Assembly: GCF_030954495.1 (NCBI RefSeq)
Contig: NZ_JAVHUW010000065.1
Span: forward strand, 62,001-126,000
Direction: 5' to 3'
Origin: Candidatus Desulfosporosinus nitrosoreducens
Lineage (GTDB): Bacteria; Bacillota; Desulfitobacteriia; Desulfitobacteriales; Desulfitobacteriaceae
Length of the DNA stretch: 64,000 nucleotides
Of this stretch, positions 14,547 through 23,286 are shown piece by piece. The notes beneath the pieces were generated by a model. The model was not told the DNA's origin and did not search any database. It saw only the letters and a list, made by a program, of their open reading frames with translations. A program made the position numbers and the translations under genes. Position 1 is the stretch's first letter; each line of letters opens with the position of its first letter.

Positions 14547-15815
14547 ATGGATAACAGAGAACTATGGACGGCTTTAGGTATGGATTTGGAGAAACATGAT
14601 GATTTTTTAGCCCCTGTACCGGCAATTTTTACGAGTCTGTTTTTAGATAGGCCTAATCGTCCCAAAGCGATGGGATATTTTGATGCTGTCGTCGGAGATG
14701 TTCATGGAATTCGTGTGCACGAGCTTTATGCCAAGAAACAAGCAGGCGCAAAGGTGTTTTCGACCTTCTGCGTCTACGTTCCGGAGGAAATCGTTGTTGC
14801 TACAGGAAGTGCGAGTATCGGCTTATGTGCCGGAGCTCAATATACCGTTTCTTCAGGGGAAAAAGTCTTGCCCCGAAACCTATGTCCTTTGATTAAATCA
14901 ACGATGGGGTTTAAATTAGATCGAATTTGTCCCTATTTCCAAGTTTCTGATTGGGTCATCGGCGAGACGACTTGCGATGGCAAGAAAAAGGCTTGGGAAA
15001 TTCTTAATGAATATATCCCGACTTATGTCATGGAGCTCCCCCAAAAGAAAGATGTCAAAGACGCTCGCCTCTGGGAGGATGAAGTGCGTGAATTTGCTTC
15101 CTTTATCGAACGCGAGACCCAGGTGAATTTGACTGCCGAGAATCTTGCTCAGGGAATTCAGACGATCAACAATAAACGTCAAGCGCTGCAAAGATTAGCA
15201 AATTTGAGAAAACATTCCCCGGCGCCGATTCACGGCTTGGATGTTTTGTTAATTAATCAACTATCATTCTTCGATGACCCGGTCCGCTTTGCTGCTCAGG
15301 TTAATGCTCTATGCGATGAGCTCGATGAGCGGGTGAAAGCAGGAATTGGCGTTGTACCTGCCGATGCCCCGAGGATTTTGATCACGGGAACCCCGCAGCC
15401 TCTTCCGGCTTGGAAGCTTCATGCTTTGATCGAACAAACTGGAGCGGTTGTTGTCGGGGAGGAAACCTGTACAGGTGAGCGCTACTATAAGGATGTTACG
15501 GAACCCGCGGACAATGTAGCAGATATGCTTGCCAATATTGCCAAGCGTCCCTTAAAGGTGAATTGCGCCTGTTTCACGCCGAACCAAGGGCGCCTGGAAG
15601 ATATCACTTACATGGCTGAAAATTTGAAAGCCGACGCCGTGATTGATTTTTCCCTTCAGTTCTGCCAGCCTTACGGTGTAGAGAGCTATTTTGTAGGCAA
15701 AGAAATGGAGAAGAAATCAATTCCTTTCTTGAGGTTAGAAAGTGATTTTTCCGAAGAAGATCAAGGTCAACTCTTAACCCGGATCGAAGCTTTAATTGAG
15801 ATGATTCGAGCATGA
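14547..15815 (+). CDS. Double-cubane-cluster protein / 2-hydroxyacyl-CoA dehydratase D-like subunit
   Basis: 422 aa, HgdB/BcrC/FldC fold (PF06050). Cysteines likely to bind iron-sulfur clusters are conserved in FSTFCVYVPEE, GLCAGAQY, PRNLCPLIKS, GETTCDGKKK, GEETCTGER, NCACFTPN and QFCQPYG. A true hydroxyacyl-CoA dehydratase needs two such subunits plus CoA-substrate neighbours. Here there is one subunit followed directly by one ATPase, which is the layout of the double-cubane protein DCCP with its reductase DCCP-R from Carboxydothermus, and of E. coli YjiM/YjiL. Those proteins carry an [8Fe-9S] cluster and can reduce small molecules such as acetylene in vitro; the natural substrate is unknown. 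The stop codon overlaps the next start (ATGA). Confidence 0.85.
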   Translation: MDNRELWTALGMDLEKHDDFLAPVPAIFTSLFLDRPNRPKAMGYFDAVVGDVHGIRVHELYAKKQAGAKVFSTFCVYVPEEIVVATGSASIGLCAGAQYTVSSGEKVLPRNLCPLIKSTMGFKLDRICPYFQVSDWVIGETTCDGKKKAWEILNEYIPTYVMELPQKKDVKDARLWEDEVREFASFIERETQVNLTAENLAQGIQTINNKRQALQRLANLRKHSPAPIHGLDVLLINQLSFFDDPVRFAAQVNALCDELDERVKAGIGVVPADAPRILITGTPQPLPAWKLHALIEQTGAVVVGEETCTGERYYKDVTEPADNVADMLANIAKRPLKVNCACFTPNQGRLEDITYMAENLKADAVIDFSLQFCQPYGVESYFVGKEMEKKSIPFLRLESDFSEEDQGQLLTRIEALIEMIRA

Positions 15816-16552
15816 AGCAGGCTGGGCTAGATCTCGGCTCTGTGAATACAAAGTTAGTCATCTTAGAGAATGGAGAACGGGTACACAGTCAGGTCATACC
15901 TTCTCGCTTTGATTCAGTGCAAGCCGGGGTTACTCTGCTTAAGTCCTATGTCGAAAAACATGGAGAAAAACCTGAAAGACTCGTGGTTACCGGGTATGGA
16001 CGGGTGAACTTTCCTGAAGGAAGGGTTATTACAGAAATCTCTTGTCAGGGCAGAGGGTGCCATGCTTTTTTCCCGAATCAAGCCTTTATTCTTGACTTAG
16101 GGGGACAAGACGCGAAAGTGATTCGTAAAAATACTGACGGCAAGGTCGTTCAGTTTATTATGAATGACAAGTGTGCCGCGGGAACCGGGCGCTTTTTAGA
16201 TGTTATTTTGAAGGGGTTAGATCTAACGGCAGAAGAGCTGGCTTCCGCAGCAGATGCTAAACCGATGCCTATTAATTCCATGTGTACGGTGTTTGCGGAA
16301 TCAGAAGTGATTACAATGCTGGCTAAAGGGATTCCCAAGCCCGAAGTGATAGCCGGTCTATTCAAAAGCACGGCCAAGCGTCTTGCCAATTTTGTGGAGT
16401 CTGTGGGACATCCGGAATCGTTAATCTTCACCGGAGGCGGAGCCCATTATACTCTTTTAGTTCATTTCCTGGAACAGGAATTAAAGGGGAAGGTTGTGAT
16501 TCCTCCGGAACCGGAATTAACCGCAGCTTTAGGCGCCGCTTTACTTGCATAA
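15812..16552 (+). CDS. ASKHA-family ATPase/activator of the double-cubane protein
   Basis: 246 aa, HgdC/BcrD/YjiL-like (PF01869). Phosphate loops LDLGSVNTKLVIL (from residue 5) and LDLGGQDAKVI, plus the adenosine motif FTGGGAHYTLL. The 4Fe-4S cluster shared across the homodimer is held by the Cys in KCAAGTGRF and in NSMCTVFAESEV. It couples ATP hydrolysis to electron delivery at very low potential to the partner encoded 4 nt upstream. Translation is coupled by the ATGA overlap. Confidence 0.9.
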   Translation: MKQAGLDLGSVNTKLVILENGERVHSQVIPSRFDSVQAGVTLLKSYVEKHGEKPERLVVTGYGRVNFPEGRVITEISCQGRGCHAFFPNQAFILDLGGQDAKVIRKNTDGKVVQFIMNDKCAAGTGRFLDVILKGLDLTAEELASAADAKPMPINSMCTVFAESEVITMLAKGIPKPEVIAGLFKSTAKRLANFVESVGHPESLIFTGGGAHYTLLVHFLEQELKGKVVIPPEPELTAALGAALLA

Positions 16553-16558
16553 AGTTGG

Positions 16559-16591
16559 GAATAGCACTTGCTCCATTAGCAAGTGCTATTC
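16559..16591 (+). terminator. Hairpin after the double-cubane operon
   Basis: GAATAGCACTTGCT (16559-16572) pairs perfectly with AGCAAGTGCTATTC (16578-16591), loop CCATT. The T tract is poor (TAGTACT), so it may terminate weakly or stabilise the mRNA end. Confidence 0.65.
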
Positions 16592-16972
16592 TAGTACTCG
16601 AATTACTCATAGACAAACATCAGAGGGAACATGATGGAAAGCATTGCCTGCCAGCACGTTTTAATTAACGCTCTGGCTTTTCTATACCGACCTGAAGGCA
16701 ACTGTGCGTTACATACTTTCGTGGAATCAGTGCTATTAAGGTGGCTTTAATCACTGACTGTCAATACCGAAGACCATAACTTCGGGCGCAGCTGCGGTTT
16801 TAATGGACCTGTTTATATGGATATAGTTTCTATTTCCAGGTGTGGGCGGAATGACTTGAAAAATAGATTTGCACTAATATATAATTATAAGATAATAAAT
16901 AATCATAATTTATTTATTATGTGATTGTCCGATTCCATAATCTTAGGCAGTTAATCTTGAGGGGGGATCGAA
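16592..16972 (+). other. AT-rich gap with one possible 39-codon ORF
   Basis: ATG 16631 follows GAGGGAAC and opens a frame to TAA at 16748-16750 (39 aa, starting MMESIACQHV). I recognise no family, and coding is doubtful. The distal part (16860-16930) is very AT-rich, with an inverted repeat around AATAAAT/ATTTATT, and may hold the promoter of the next gene. Confidence 0.25.
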
Positions 16973-17455
16973 TTGAACTATCAATTATTGAAAAGTGCCT
17001 CACAAGAAACCAGGGATGACTATTTAAGACAGGAACTTGGAGTGGATAAGTGCGAAATATTGGACAAGTATCAGTTAAAATCTAATGCCAACCTTTACTG
17101 GGAACATCACCATGAGCACCATCCTGTGCAGGAATACTTCAGCCATAAATTTGCCAAAAAGGCATCGCCTTTGGGAATGATCTTTCACATCTATAAGCTT
17201 TGCTATGCCAAGGTTAAGTACTTTGACCAGAATTGGGAGGATTTCACCCCGTGTGTCTACAATTGGCAAAGCGGCTTATTTGAAGAAACCAGATTATCAA
17301 ATATGGAGTTTATCAAACACTCGTGTTCTGGAATTATTCTGGATTTAAGAAATCTAGCTAGAATTAATCGATATGAAGATTTTCTGGAATTGTGCCGTTA
17401 CCTCGAAGGTCTGAAGGCTGAGCATTCCGTAGTTAAAAAAGCTAAGTGCGGATAG
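16973..17455 (+). CDS. Hypothetical protein
   Basis: 160 aa from TTG 16973, with GAGGGGGGA 5 nt before it. I do not recognise the family. It is a soluble, charged protein with a histidine cluster (WEHHHEHHPVQEYFSHKF, about residues 43-60) and six scattered cysteines, without a clear metal motif. There are no membrane segments or signal peptide. It stands alone 61 bp ahead of gltX in the same direction. Coding is supported by the ribosome site and by length. Confidence 0.6.
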   Translation: MNYQLLKSASQETRDDYLRQELGVDKCEILDKYQLKSNANLYWEHHHEHHPVQEYFSHKFAKKASPLGMIFHIYKLCYAKVKYFDQNWEDFTPCVYNWQSGLFEETRLSNMEFIKHSCSGIILDLRNLARINRYEDFLELCRYLEGLKAEHSVVKKAKCG

Positions 17456-17516
17456 ATATCAGGTTATAATATGTGATGGTTTATCAAAAGCCAAATACTA
17501 CTTAGGAGCTAACAAA

Positions 17517-19001
17517 ATGGAAAAGGTCAGAGTCAGATTTGCTCCGAGTCCTACGGGATATTTGCATATTGGAGGAGCAAGGACAGCGCTGTTTAACTGG
17601 TTGTTTGCTAAGAACCAAAATGGGAAACTAATTCTCCGTATTGAGGACACGGATACGGAACGACTTAAAGAAGATTCTGTGAGCCAAATCCTTAGTAGCC
17701 TGAGATGGTTAGGGATTGATTGGGATGAAGGACCGGAAAAGGGCGGTGATTTTGGTCCTTATTTTCAGTCTCAACGGCAGGAATTTTACACTAAGGCTGC
17801 TCAAAGATTAATACAAGAAAACAAAGCATATCATTGTTTTTGCAGTGCCGAGGAAATCGAACAAGAACGCCGGAAGCAACGACAAGCGGGCACACCTTTT
17901 CGCTATCAAGGGAAATGCAGGGACTTATCTCCGGAGGAAGTTCAAAGCCGGCTTAAGCAAGGGGTCCCCTCAGTCATCCGAATGAAGGTTCCGACCGCGG
18001 GTCAAGTTGTTATTGAAGATGTTATCAGAGGAACAGTAAGTTTTGAAGCCGGGCAATTCGATGATTTTATTATCATGAAATCCAATGGAACTCCGGCCTA
18101 TAATTTTGCTTGTGTCGTTGATGACAAGGCAATGGAAATAAGCCATGTTATTCGAGCTGAGGAGCATTTATCCAATACCCCCAAACAGTGGCTTATTTAT
18201 CAGGCACTGGGCTACGAGATCCCAATATTTGCTCATTTATCCATGATTTTAGCACCAGACCGCAGTAAGTTAAGCAAGAGGCACGGTGCAACCGCAGTGG
18301 GTGAATTCCAGGAAATGGGTTGTCTTCCTGAAGCCTTAGTTAACTATTTGACTCTTCTGGGGTGGTCACCGTCAGGGGAACAAGGTGAACTAATTTCTCC
18401 GGTTCAAACGATTCCTTCCTTTGCGCTCGAAAAGGTCTCAAAAACCGCTGCTGTATATGATGTTCAAAAGCTGATCTGGTTGAATGGGCAATATATGACA
18501 GCCGCTGATGCAGATAGCCTTACATCACGAGCTCTACCGTTTTTTATCAAAGCAGGTTTAATCAACGCTTTAGAAGCGAAAGAAAAGCGGGAGTACATTC
18601 GTGATGTGGTAAATGTGGTCAAAGAAAAGGTGAGAACCTTGGAAGAATTGGCCGAAGCGAGCCGCTGTTTTTTTCAAGACGTTGCGGACTATGAAGAAAA
18701 GGGTATTGAGAAATACTTTATAAAACAAGAAGGCGTAGGAGCCTTGCTCTCCAAAGGCAGGGAATGCTTAATAGCTTTGGATTGCTTTGATGTGGAAAAC
18801 GTTGAAAGAGCCTATCGTCAGTTAATGGATGAACTTAAAATTAAAGGCGGAATTATCATTCATCCTACAAGGTTGGCGTTAACCGGTCGTACCGTTAGCC
18901 CCGGCCTGTTTGAGGTAATGGCTCTATTAGGGAAAGAAAAATGTTTAGAACGTTTAGATAAGGCTATTGTATTTATTAATGAAAAATTAAAAAGTGATTA
19001 G
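17517..19001 (+). CDS. gltX: Glutamyl-tRNA synthetase
   Basis: 494 aa, class I synthetase. HIGH motif PSPTGYLHIGGARTA at about residues 9-23, KMSKS-type motif DRSKLSKRHGA near 251. Loads glutamate onto tRNA-Glu, and probably onto tRNA-Gln for later amidation, if the genome lacks GlnRS as is common in this group. A tRNA-Gln(CUG) and tRNA-Glu(CUC) lie 3.5 kb downstream. Full-length. Preceded by AGGAG. It may be one of two GltX copies, since this one is not beside cysE/cysS. Confidence 0.95.
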   Translation: MEKVRVRFAPSPTGYLHIGGARTALFNWLFAKNQNGKLILRIEDTDTERLKEDSVSQILSSLRWLGIDWDEGPEKGGDFGPYFQSQRQEFYTKAAQRLIQENKAYHCFCSAEEIEQERRKQRQAGTPFRYQGKCRDLSPEEVQSRLKQGVPSVIRMKVPTAGQVVIEDVIRGTVSFEAGQFDDFIIMKSNGTPAYNFACVVDDKAMEISHVIRAEEHLSNTPKQWLIYQALGYEIPIFAHLSMILAPDRSKLSKRHGATAVGEFQEMGCLPEALVNYLTLLGWSPSGEQGELISPVQTIPSFALEKVSKTAAVYDVQKLIWLNGQYMTAADADSLTSRALPFFIKAGLINALEAKEKREYIRDVVNVVKEKVRTLEELAEASRCFFQDVADYEEKGIEKYFIKQEGVGALLSKGRECLIALDCFDVENVERAYRQLMDELKIKGGIIIHPTRLALTGRTVSPGLFEVMALLGKEKCLERLDKAIVFINEKLKSD

Positions 19002-19197
19002 AAAGTTCAAAAGAGAAAATGCATTGGGCTCAAAATTGGGGATTTGGACTTATGCTGGGTCTAGCGACTTGATAAAATTAATTGAAACGAAATGTAAAAA
19101 ATGGTAAGATACTAATTATTTTACTGGATATTATGTGATGGTTGTGCGTGAAATCAATATAAGCAAGTTTGCTCATAGAAATTCTGCAATTGTTCCA

Positions 19198-20316
19198 TCA
19201 TCGATTAGCTAAAGTGCAAACAGCATCGATGGCTAGTTGCGTTTCTTCCCGTGTGTTGAAATGCGAGAAAGAAAACCGGATGGAGCCGGATAGGCTGAGT
19301 CTATCATGGATCAATGGTGCACAATGTGTTCCCGCGCGTACTGCGATACCATACTTCTCAAAAAGTAAACCGGCGGCCTGAGCAGAATCATACCCCTCGA
19401 TATTGAGAGAGACTACAGGTGTACGGAGGGGTGCAGCCAAATCGCCATAGAGCGTGACGCCGGGAATATCTGCCAGGGAATGTGCAAATAGGCGTGCTAA
19501 GGTATCGGCCTGATTGTGGATTGCCGATAATCCGGTAGATTGTATATATTGTACGCCAGCCAGCAATCCGGCGATCCCGTGTGCATTTTGCGTACCGGCT
19601 TCCAGCGCATCGGGCAATTGCTGAGGATGTTTGAGGTCGAAAGAATGATGGCCGCTTCCTCCAACATAGAGAGATTCGGGCATATAATCGGGTCCTAAAC
19701 AGAGCCCGCCGGTGCCTTGCGGTCCGAAGAGTGATTTATGACCTGTGAAGCATAGTGCCGATATGTTTTTCATATCGATAGGCAAAAGTCCGGCGCTTTG
19801 TGAGGCGTCTACAATGAAGTGCAAGCCCTGAGCTGCACATAGTTTACCGACAGACTGTATATCGAATACGTTGCCTGTGACATTGGAAGCATGCGTAAGT
19901 ACCACAGCCTCGGTATCCGGTTGGATGGCGGAAGAAATAGCTTCTGTCGAAACACATCCTAAGGCGTCACAAGGAACAATGGTATAATTCCCATGCCTGT
20001 ATACGGGCCGCAATACAGAGTTATGTTCTACGGAGGTCGTGACGATATGGCCTTTGATTCCGGCAATGGCGATGTTTAAGGCGAGAGTGGCATTGAGGGT
20101 GAATACAACGCGCATAGGGTCGGCACTAAGCCCAAAAAGCGAAGCCAGGGCTATCCGTGCCTCCATCAACATACGGAGGGCGTCAAGTGCCGGCGTGTGT
20201 GTTCCGCGTGAAGCGTTGCCAAACGTATCCATAGCCCGCAAAACAGCCTCTTTAACGCAATCGGGCTTTTTGAGAGTTGTAGCGGCGTTGTCCAGATAAA
20301 TCATTGTTTTCTCCAA
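19198..20316 (-). CDS. Cysteine desulfurase / selenocysteine-lyase-like PLP enzyme (TIGR01977 type)
   Basis: 372 aa, class V aminotransferase fold. PLP contacts: THASNVTGNVFD, VDASQSAGLLPID, and the Schiff-base lysine in FTGHKSLFGPQGTGGL. The persulfide/selenide cysteine is in AGTHCAPLIH. This short desulfurase family is typically found with selD, yedF and DUF3343 in clusters for selenium-dependent molybdenum hydroxylases. It is divergent from selD with only 60 bp between the starts, so it probably delivers selenium or sulfur for SelD. It converges on gltX. A generic IscS/SufS role is less likely, because no scaffold protein is adjacent. Confidence 0.85.
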   Translation of the reverse strand: MEKTMIYLDNAATTLKKPDCVKEAVLRAMDTFGNASRGTHTPALDALRMLMEARIALASLFGLSADPMRVVFTLNATLALNIAIAGIKGHIVTTSVEHNSVLRPVYRHGNYTIVPCDALGCVSTEAISSAIQPDTEAVVLTHASNVTGNVFDIQSVGKLCAAQGLHFIVDASQSAGLLPIDMKNISALCFTGHKSLFGPQGTGGLCLGPDYMPESLYVGGSGHHSFDLKHPQQLPDALEAGTQNAHGIAGLLAGVQYIQSTGLSAIHNQADTLARLFAHSLADIPGVTLYGDLAAPLRTPVVSLNIEGYDSAQAAGLLFEKYGIAVRAGTHCAPLIHDRLSLSGSIRFSFSHFNTREETQLAIDAVCTLANR

Positions 20317-20376
20317 TCTGCATGTAATAGTTTTATTAAGTATAATGCAAATACTTATGTTAAGGAAGGGATTCTC

Positions 20377-21399
20377 ATGATGAGTTTATTGTCGAACTGT
20401 ACGTCGGGTGGCTGCGGAGCCAAGATTGGTCCGGGCGAGTTATCCAAAGTATTGTCCGGTATGCCTGCTTTTTGTGACCCAAAGCTGTTGGTTGGCTTTG
20501 ATGCGTCGGATGATGCTGCCGTTTATCAAATTGATCAGAATACTGCCATTGTTTCAACAATAGATTTTTTTTCGCCGATGGTGAATGATGCCCGCTTATT
20601 TGGCCGCATTGCAGCAGCTAATGCCTTGAGCGATGTTTACGCCATGGGAGGTGCGCCGCTTTTTGCCCTCAATCTTGTTTGCTATCCCGAGAGTATGGAA
20701 TTAGACGCTTTGGCTGAAATATTATCAGGCGGCGCGGAAAAGATCCAGGAGGCGGGGGCGGTACTTTGCGGCGGCCATTCCATCTATGACAAAGAGCCAA
20801 AATATGGCCTGGCAGTCACCGGACGTCTCGACCCGAAACGAATCTGGCGCAATAATACGCCGGACCCGGGGGACCGGTTGATTCTTACAAAACCACTTGG
20901 TGTTGGTATTGTCATGGCTGCGCTGCGCGGAGAAATAGCGGATGAGCAAGCTGTTCAGGCAGCAATTTCTTCTATGCAGCGGCTTAATAAATACGCGGCC
21001 GAGAAAATGCACGGCTTTCCGATCAGCGCTTGTACAGATATCACCGGTTTCGGACTGCTGGCCCACGCAAGGGAAATGGCAGGGGATGCCACATCGCTGG
21101 TAGTATATAGCTCGGAGTTGCCGTATATTCCTCAGGCTTATACCTATGCCGGGGATTATCTGTTAACAGCGGCCGCACAGCGCAACCGCAATCATATGCA
21201 GGGCTTCGTGGAGTTTGGGGACACACCGTTTGCCTTGCAGGAATTGATGCTGGACCCGCAGACCTCCGGAGGATTGCTTCTCAGTGCTCCGCAGTCTTGT
21301 GCCCAAGAGTTGTTAAATGCTATTCAGGAAGTGGAACCACAGGCTAAAATAGTGGGAGAAGTAATCGTGCCGCAAGGTTTACCAATCTTATTACGATAA
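20377..21399 (+). CDS. selD: Selenide, water dikinase (selenophosphate synthetase)
   Basis: 340 aa. Makes selenophosphate from selenide and ATP. The active-site loop is SGGCGAKIGPGEL, with Cys (codon TGC) where some bacteria have selenocysteine, and the catalytic Lys two residues on after Ala. Other AIRS-family motifs are DDAAVYQID, STIDFFSPMV and TDITGFGLLAHA. AAGGAAGGG precedes two adjacent ATGs (20377 and 20380). It starts a co-directional group selD-yedF-DUF3343 with gaps of 12 and 10 nt. Confidence 0.96.
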   Translation: MMSLLSNCTSGGCGAKIGPGELSKVLSGMPAFCDPKLLVGFDASDDAAVYQIDQNTAIVSTIDFFSPMVNDARLFGRIAAANALSDVYAMGGAPLFALNLVCYPESMELDALAEILSGGAEKIQEAGAVLCGGHSIYDKEPKYGLAVTGRLDPKRIWRNNTPDPGDRLILTKPLGVGIVMAALRGEIADEQAVQAAISSMQRLNKYAAEKMHGFPISACTDITGFGLLAHAREMAGDATSLVVYSSELPYIPQAYTYAGDYLLTAAAQRNRNHMQGFVEFGDTPFALQELMLDPQTSGGLLLSAPQSCAQELLNAIQEVEPQAKIVGEVIVPQGLPILLR

Positions 21400-21411
21400 G
21401 GAGGAATAATT

Positions 21412-22005
21412 ATGCTTAACATTGATTGTACCGGACAGGTCTGCCCTATACCGGTCATACGAGCGAAAAAAGCGCTGGAGGGGATGGGGGAAGCAGGTGG
21501 CGTGGTGGCTGTTTTAGTAGATAACGACATTGCGCGGCAAAATCTGCAAAAGATGGCGACAGGTTTGGGTTATCAAAGTGAATATGTGCAAAAAGAAAAC
21601 GGCATTATCGAGGTTACTATCGCTGCAGGTGAAGGTTGTGCTGTGGACAGCTGCTCGACAGGTGAAGATTCCGGGCTCGTCGTCGCCATAGGCCGGAATA
21701 CCATGGGGGAGGGCAGTCAGGAGCTGGGTCAAATACTGATCAAAGGTTTCATCTATGCATTGAAAGAGCTTACTCCGCCGCCCACGCATGTTTTGTTTTT
21801 TAATTCGGGCTCATTCCTTACCAGCAGTGATTCTAATAGCTTGGAAGACCTGCGCGCTCTGGAAGCGGCGGGAACGGTTATTCTGACCTGCGGCACCTGT
21901 ACTAATTATTACGAAATTACGGAGAAGCTTGGGGTTGGAGAGATCACCAATATGTACGGTATTGTCACGGCTATGGCTGAGGCGAAGAGACTCATCAATA
22001 TTTAG
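21412..22005 (+). CDS. yedF: Selenium metabolism protein YedF (TusA-like plus DsrE-like domains)
   Basis: 197 aa. N-terminal TusA-like sulfurtransferase domain with the CPxP motif (DCTGQVCPIPVIRAKKALE), then a DsrE-like domain (~100-197) with TCGTCTNYYE. This two-domain form (TIGR03527) tracks with selD in genomes that carry the selenium-dependent molybdenum hydroxylase trait. It probably carries selenide as a bound perselenide between the desulfurase and SelD. AAGGAGG lies 9 nt before the ATG. Confidence 0.9.
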   Translation: MLNIDCTGQVCPIPVIRAKKALEGMGEAGGVVAVLVDNDIARQNLQKMATGLGYQSEYVQKENGIIEVTIAAGEGCAVDSCSTGEDSGLVVAIGRNTMGEGSQELGQILIKGFIYALKELTPPPTHVLFFNSGSFLTSSDSNSLEDLRALEAAGTVILTCGTCTNYYEITEKLGVGEITNMYGIVTAMAEAKRLINI

Positions 22006-22015
22006 GGGGCTTTTT

Positions 22016-22267
22016 GTGTCTTATATTCTTACGTTTGCCAACACACATGCGGCTATTTTTGCCGAAAAGGCGCTCTTGCAGGCTGGATATCAGGTAGGGG
22101 TAATGCCGTTGCCGTCCAGCATCAAAGCCGGATGCGGCATCGCGCTTCGAGTAGCTGATTATATTGCCTCAAATGCGCTTTTGCAGGAGAATAACCTAGT
22201 CGTTGCAGCTGTCTATGAAGTATCGGCAAATGAACATGGTACTATTTACAACGAGGTAGTGCTTTAG
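22016..22267 (+). CDS. DUF3343 small protein of the selenium cluster
   Basis: 83 aa from GTG 22016, which has TAGGGGGC in front; the longer open frame upstream is a shadow of yedF. MSYILTFANTHAAIFAEKAL and PLPSSIKAGCGIALR are the DUF3343 (PF11823) signature: a small alpha-beta fold with one conserved Cys in the loop that resembles a putative Se/S-binding site. It is co-transcribed with yedF, 10 nt apart. Function unproven. Confidence 0.85.
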   Translation: MSYILTFANTHAAIFAEKALLQAGYQVGVMPLPSSIKAGCGIALRVADYIASNALLQENNLVVAAVYEVSANEHGTIYNEVVL

Positions 22268-22467
22268 ATATTTTCCTGAACATCCGGTTATTCGGCGGCG
22301 AAGAGATGCTTGAACTCATGGATAGCCCTTAATAGGTTAAGAAAAAATTTTAAAAGTGACTAGCATATAAGTTATAAATAGACTATAATAGAGGACGTGA
22401 CATAACTCAAATCAAATGGTCACACATACTGTTTTAGTGATGACAACGAATCATAAAGCAGTCGCGT

Positions 22468-22541
22468 TCCGGGATTGTGTAGTGGTAGCACGTGTGACTC
22501 TGAATCACATAGCCTAGGTTCGAATCCTAGTCCCGGAGCCA
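22468..22541 (+). tRNA. tRNA-Gln (anticodon CUG)
   Basis: Cloverleaf: acceptor TCCGGGA/TCCCGGA, anticodon stem TGTGA/TCACA around CTCTGAA (anticodon CTG), T-arm GGTTCGAATCC. The discriminator is G and the CCA is encoded (22539-22541). Confidence 0.95.
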
Positions 22542-22547
22542 ATTCCT

Positions 22548-22623
22548 GGCCCCATAGTCAAGAGGCCCAAGACGCTGCCCTCTCAAGGCGGAAACACGGG
22601 TTCGAATCCCGTTGGGGCTACCA
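22548..22623 (+). tRNA. tRNA-Glu (anticodon CUC)
   Basis: Acceptor GGCCCCA/TGGGGCT (first pair G-U), anticodon stem CTGCC/GGCGG with loop CTCTCAA (anticodon CTC), T-arm ACGGGTTCGAATCCCGT. Encoded CCA at 22621-22623. Six bases after tRNA-Gln. Confidence 0.93.
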
Positions 22624-22629
22624 AATTCC

Positions 22630-22705
22630 GCGCCACTAGCTCAGCTGGTAGAGCATCCGACTCTTAATCGGCAGGTCCCTGGTTCGAATCCTGGGTGGCG
22701 CACCA
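22630..22705 (+). tRNA. tRNA-Lys (anticodon CUU)
   Basis: Acceptor GCGCCAC/GTGGCGC, D-arm AGCTCAGCTGGTAGAGC, anticodon loop CTCTTAA (anticodon CTT), T-arm TGGTTCGAATCCTGG, encoded CCA at 22703-22705. Third of three evenly spaced tRNAs in one transcript. Confidence 0.95.
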
Positions 22706-22903
22706 TAGAACTGTTGAGGTAATGGAAAATTTTAAGAAAACATAAGTTGGTGTAATACTTGTAGAGCGTCTTCCTTTCGTATGTTAAGTGGAAAGAAGAT
22801 GCCTTATTTTATAATTTACAAAGATTGCCTGAAACAAAAAGTGTATTTGAGAATAATTATGATATTATGATATGAGAAATAAGTTTTAAAAGGAGAGACA
22901 TAG

Positions 22904-23245
22904 ATGGTAACTATTACTGAACTCGCAGCCCGGAAAGTCAAGGAAGTTTTAGCGGAACAGAATAAGGAGAATTCTCTACTTCGTCTTTATCTTGTTGGGG
23001 TAGGTTGCGGGGGACCGAATTTTGGGATGGCTTTGGATGATGCCAAAACGGAGGACGATATCCTTGAGGAGGAATATGGTATTTCGATTCTCATAGACAA
23101 AAAACTCTCAAACTATTTAGAAGGAGCCACTATTGATTATATCGAGTCTGCTAATGGCGGAGGTTTTGAAATACGTACGCCAAAGGCCGCCAATGGAGGA
23201 GGCTGTGGCGGAGATTGTTGCAGTGGCTGCGGAGGCAGTTGCTAA
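22904..23245 (+). CDS. IscA/HesB-family protein with a Cys-Gly-rich tail
   Basis: 113 aa. Residues 1-95 are an A-type iron-sulfur carrier fold (VTITELAARKVKEVLAEQ, VGVGCGGPNFGMALDD, NYLEGATIDYI). The canonical C-terminal Cys-Gly-Cys is replaced by a longer tail with CGGDCCSGCGGSC, giving five cysteines in 13 residues plus one in the core. It could bind a cluster or a metal differently from IscA. AGGAG is 11 nt before the ATG. It is followed by a terminator and then a rubredoxin gene. Confidence 0.85.
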   Translation: MVTITELAARKVKEVLAEQNKENSLLRLYLVGVGCGGPNFGMALDDAKTEDDILEEEYGISILIDKKLSNYLEGATIDYIESANGGGFEIRTPKAANGGGCGGDCCSGCGGSC

Positions 23246-23258
23246 TAGAGACCTTACG

Positions 23259-23286
23259 AGAGCTCGGGCGATGTTCGAGCTCTTTT
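23259..23286 (+). terminator. Intrinsic terminator after the IscA-like gene
   Basis: AGAGCTCG (23259-23266) pairs with CGAGCTCT (23276-23283), followed by TTTT. Confidence 0.75.

Noticed and set aside
14547..16552. 2-hydroxyglutaryl-CoA or benzoyl-CoA type dehydratase/reductase
   Set aside because: Only one catalytic subunit and no CoA-ligase, transferase or beta-oxidation neighbours; the double-cubane pair fits better.
20377..20460. Selenocysteine codon in selD
   Set aside because: The active-site codon is TGC and no in-frame TGA occurs, so it is the Cys form.
22468..22705. tRNA-Sec or a tRNA attachment site for an integrated element
   Set aside because: The three tRNAs have ordinary Gln, Glu and Lys cloverleafs. 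No integrase gene or repeated tRNA end is seen nearby.
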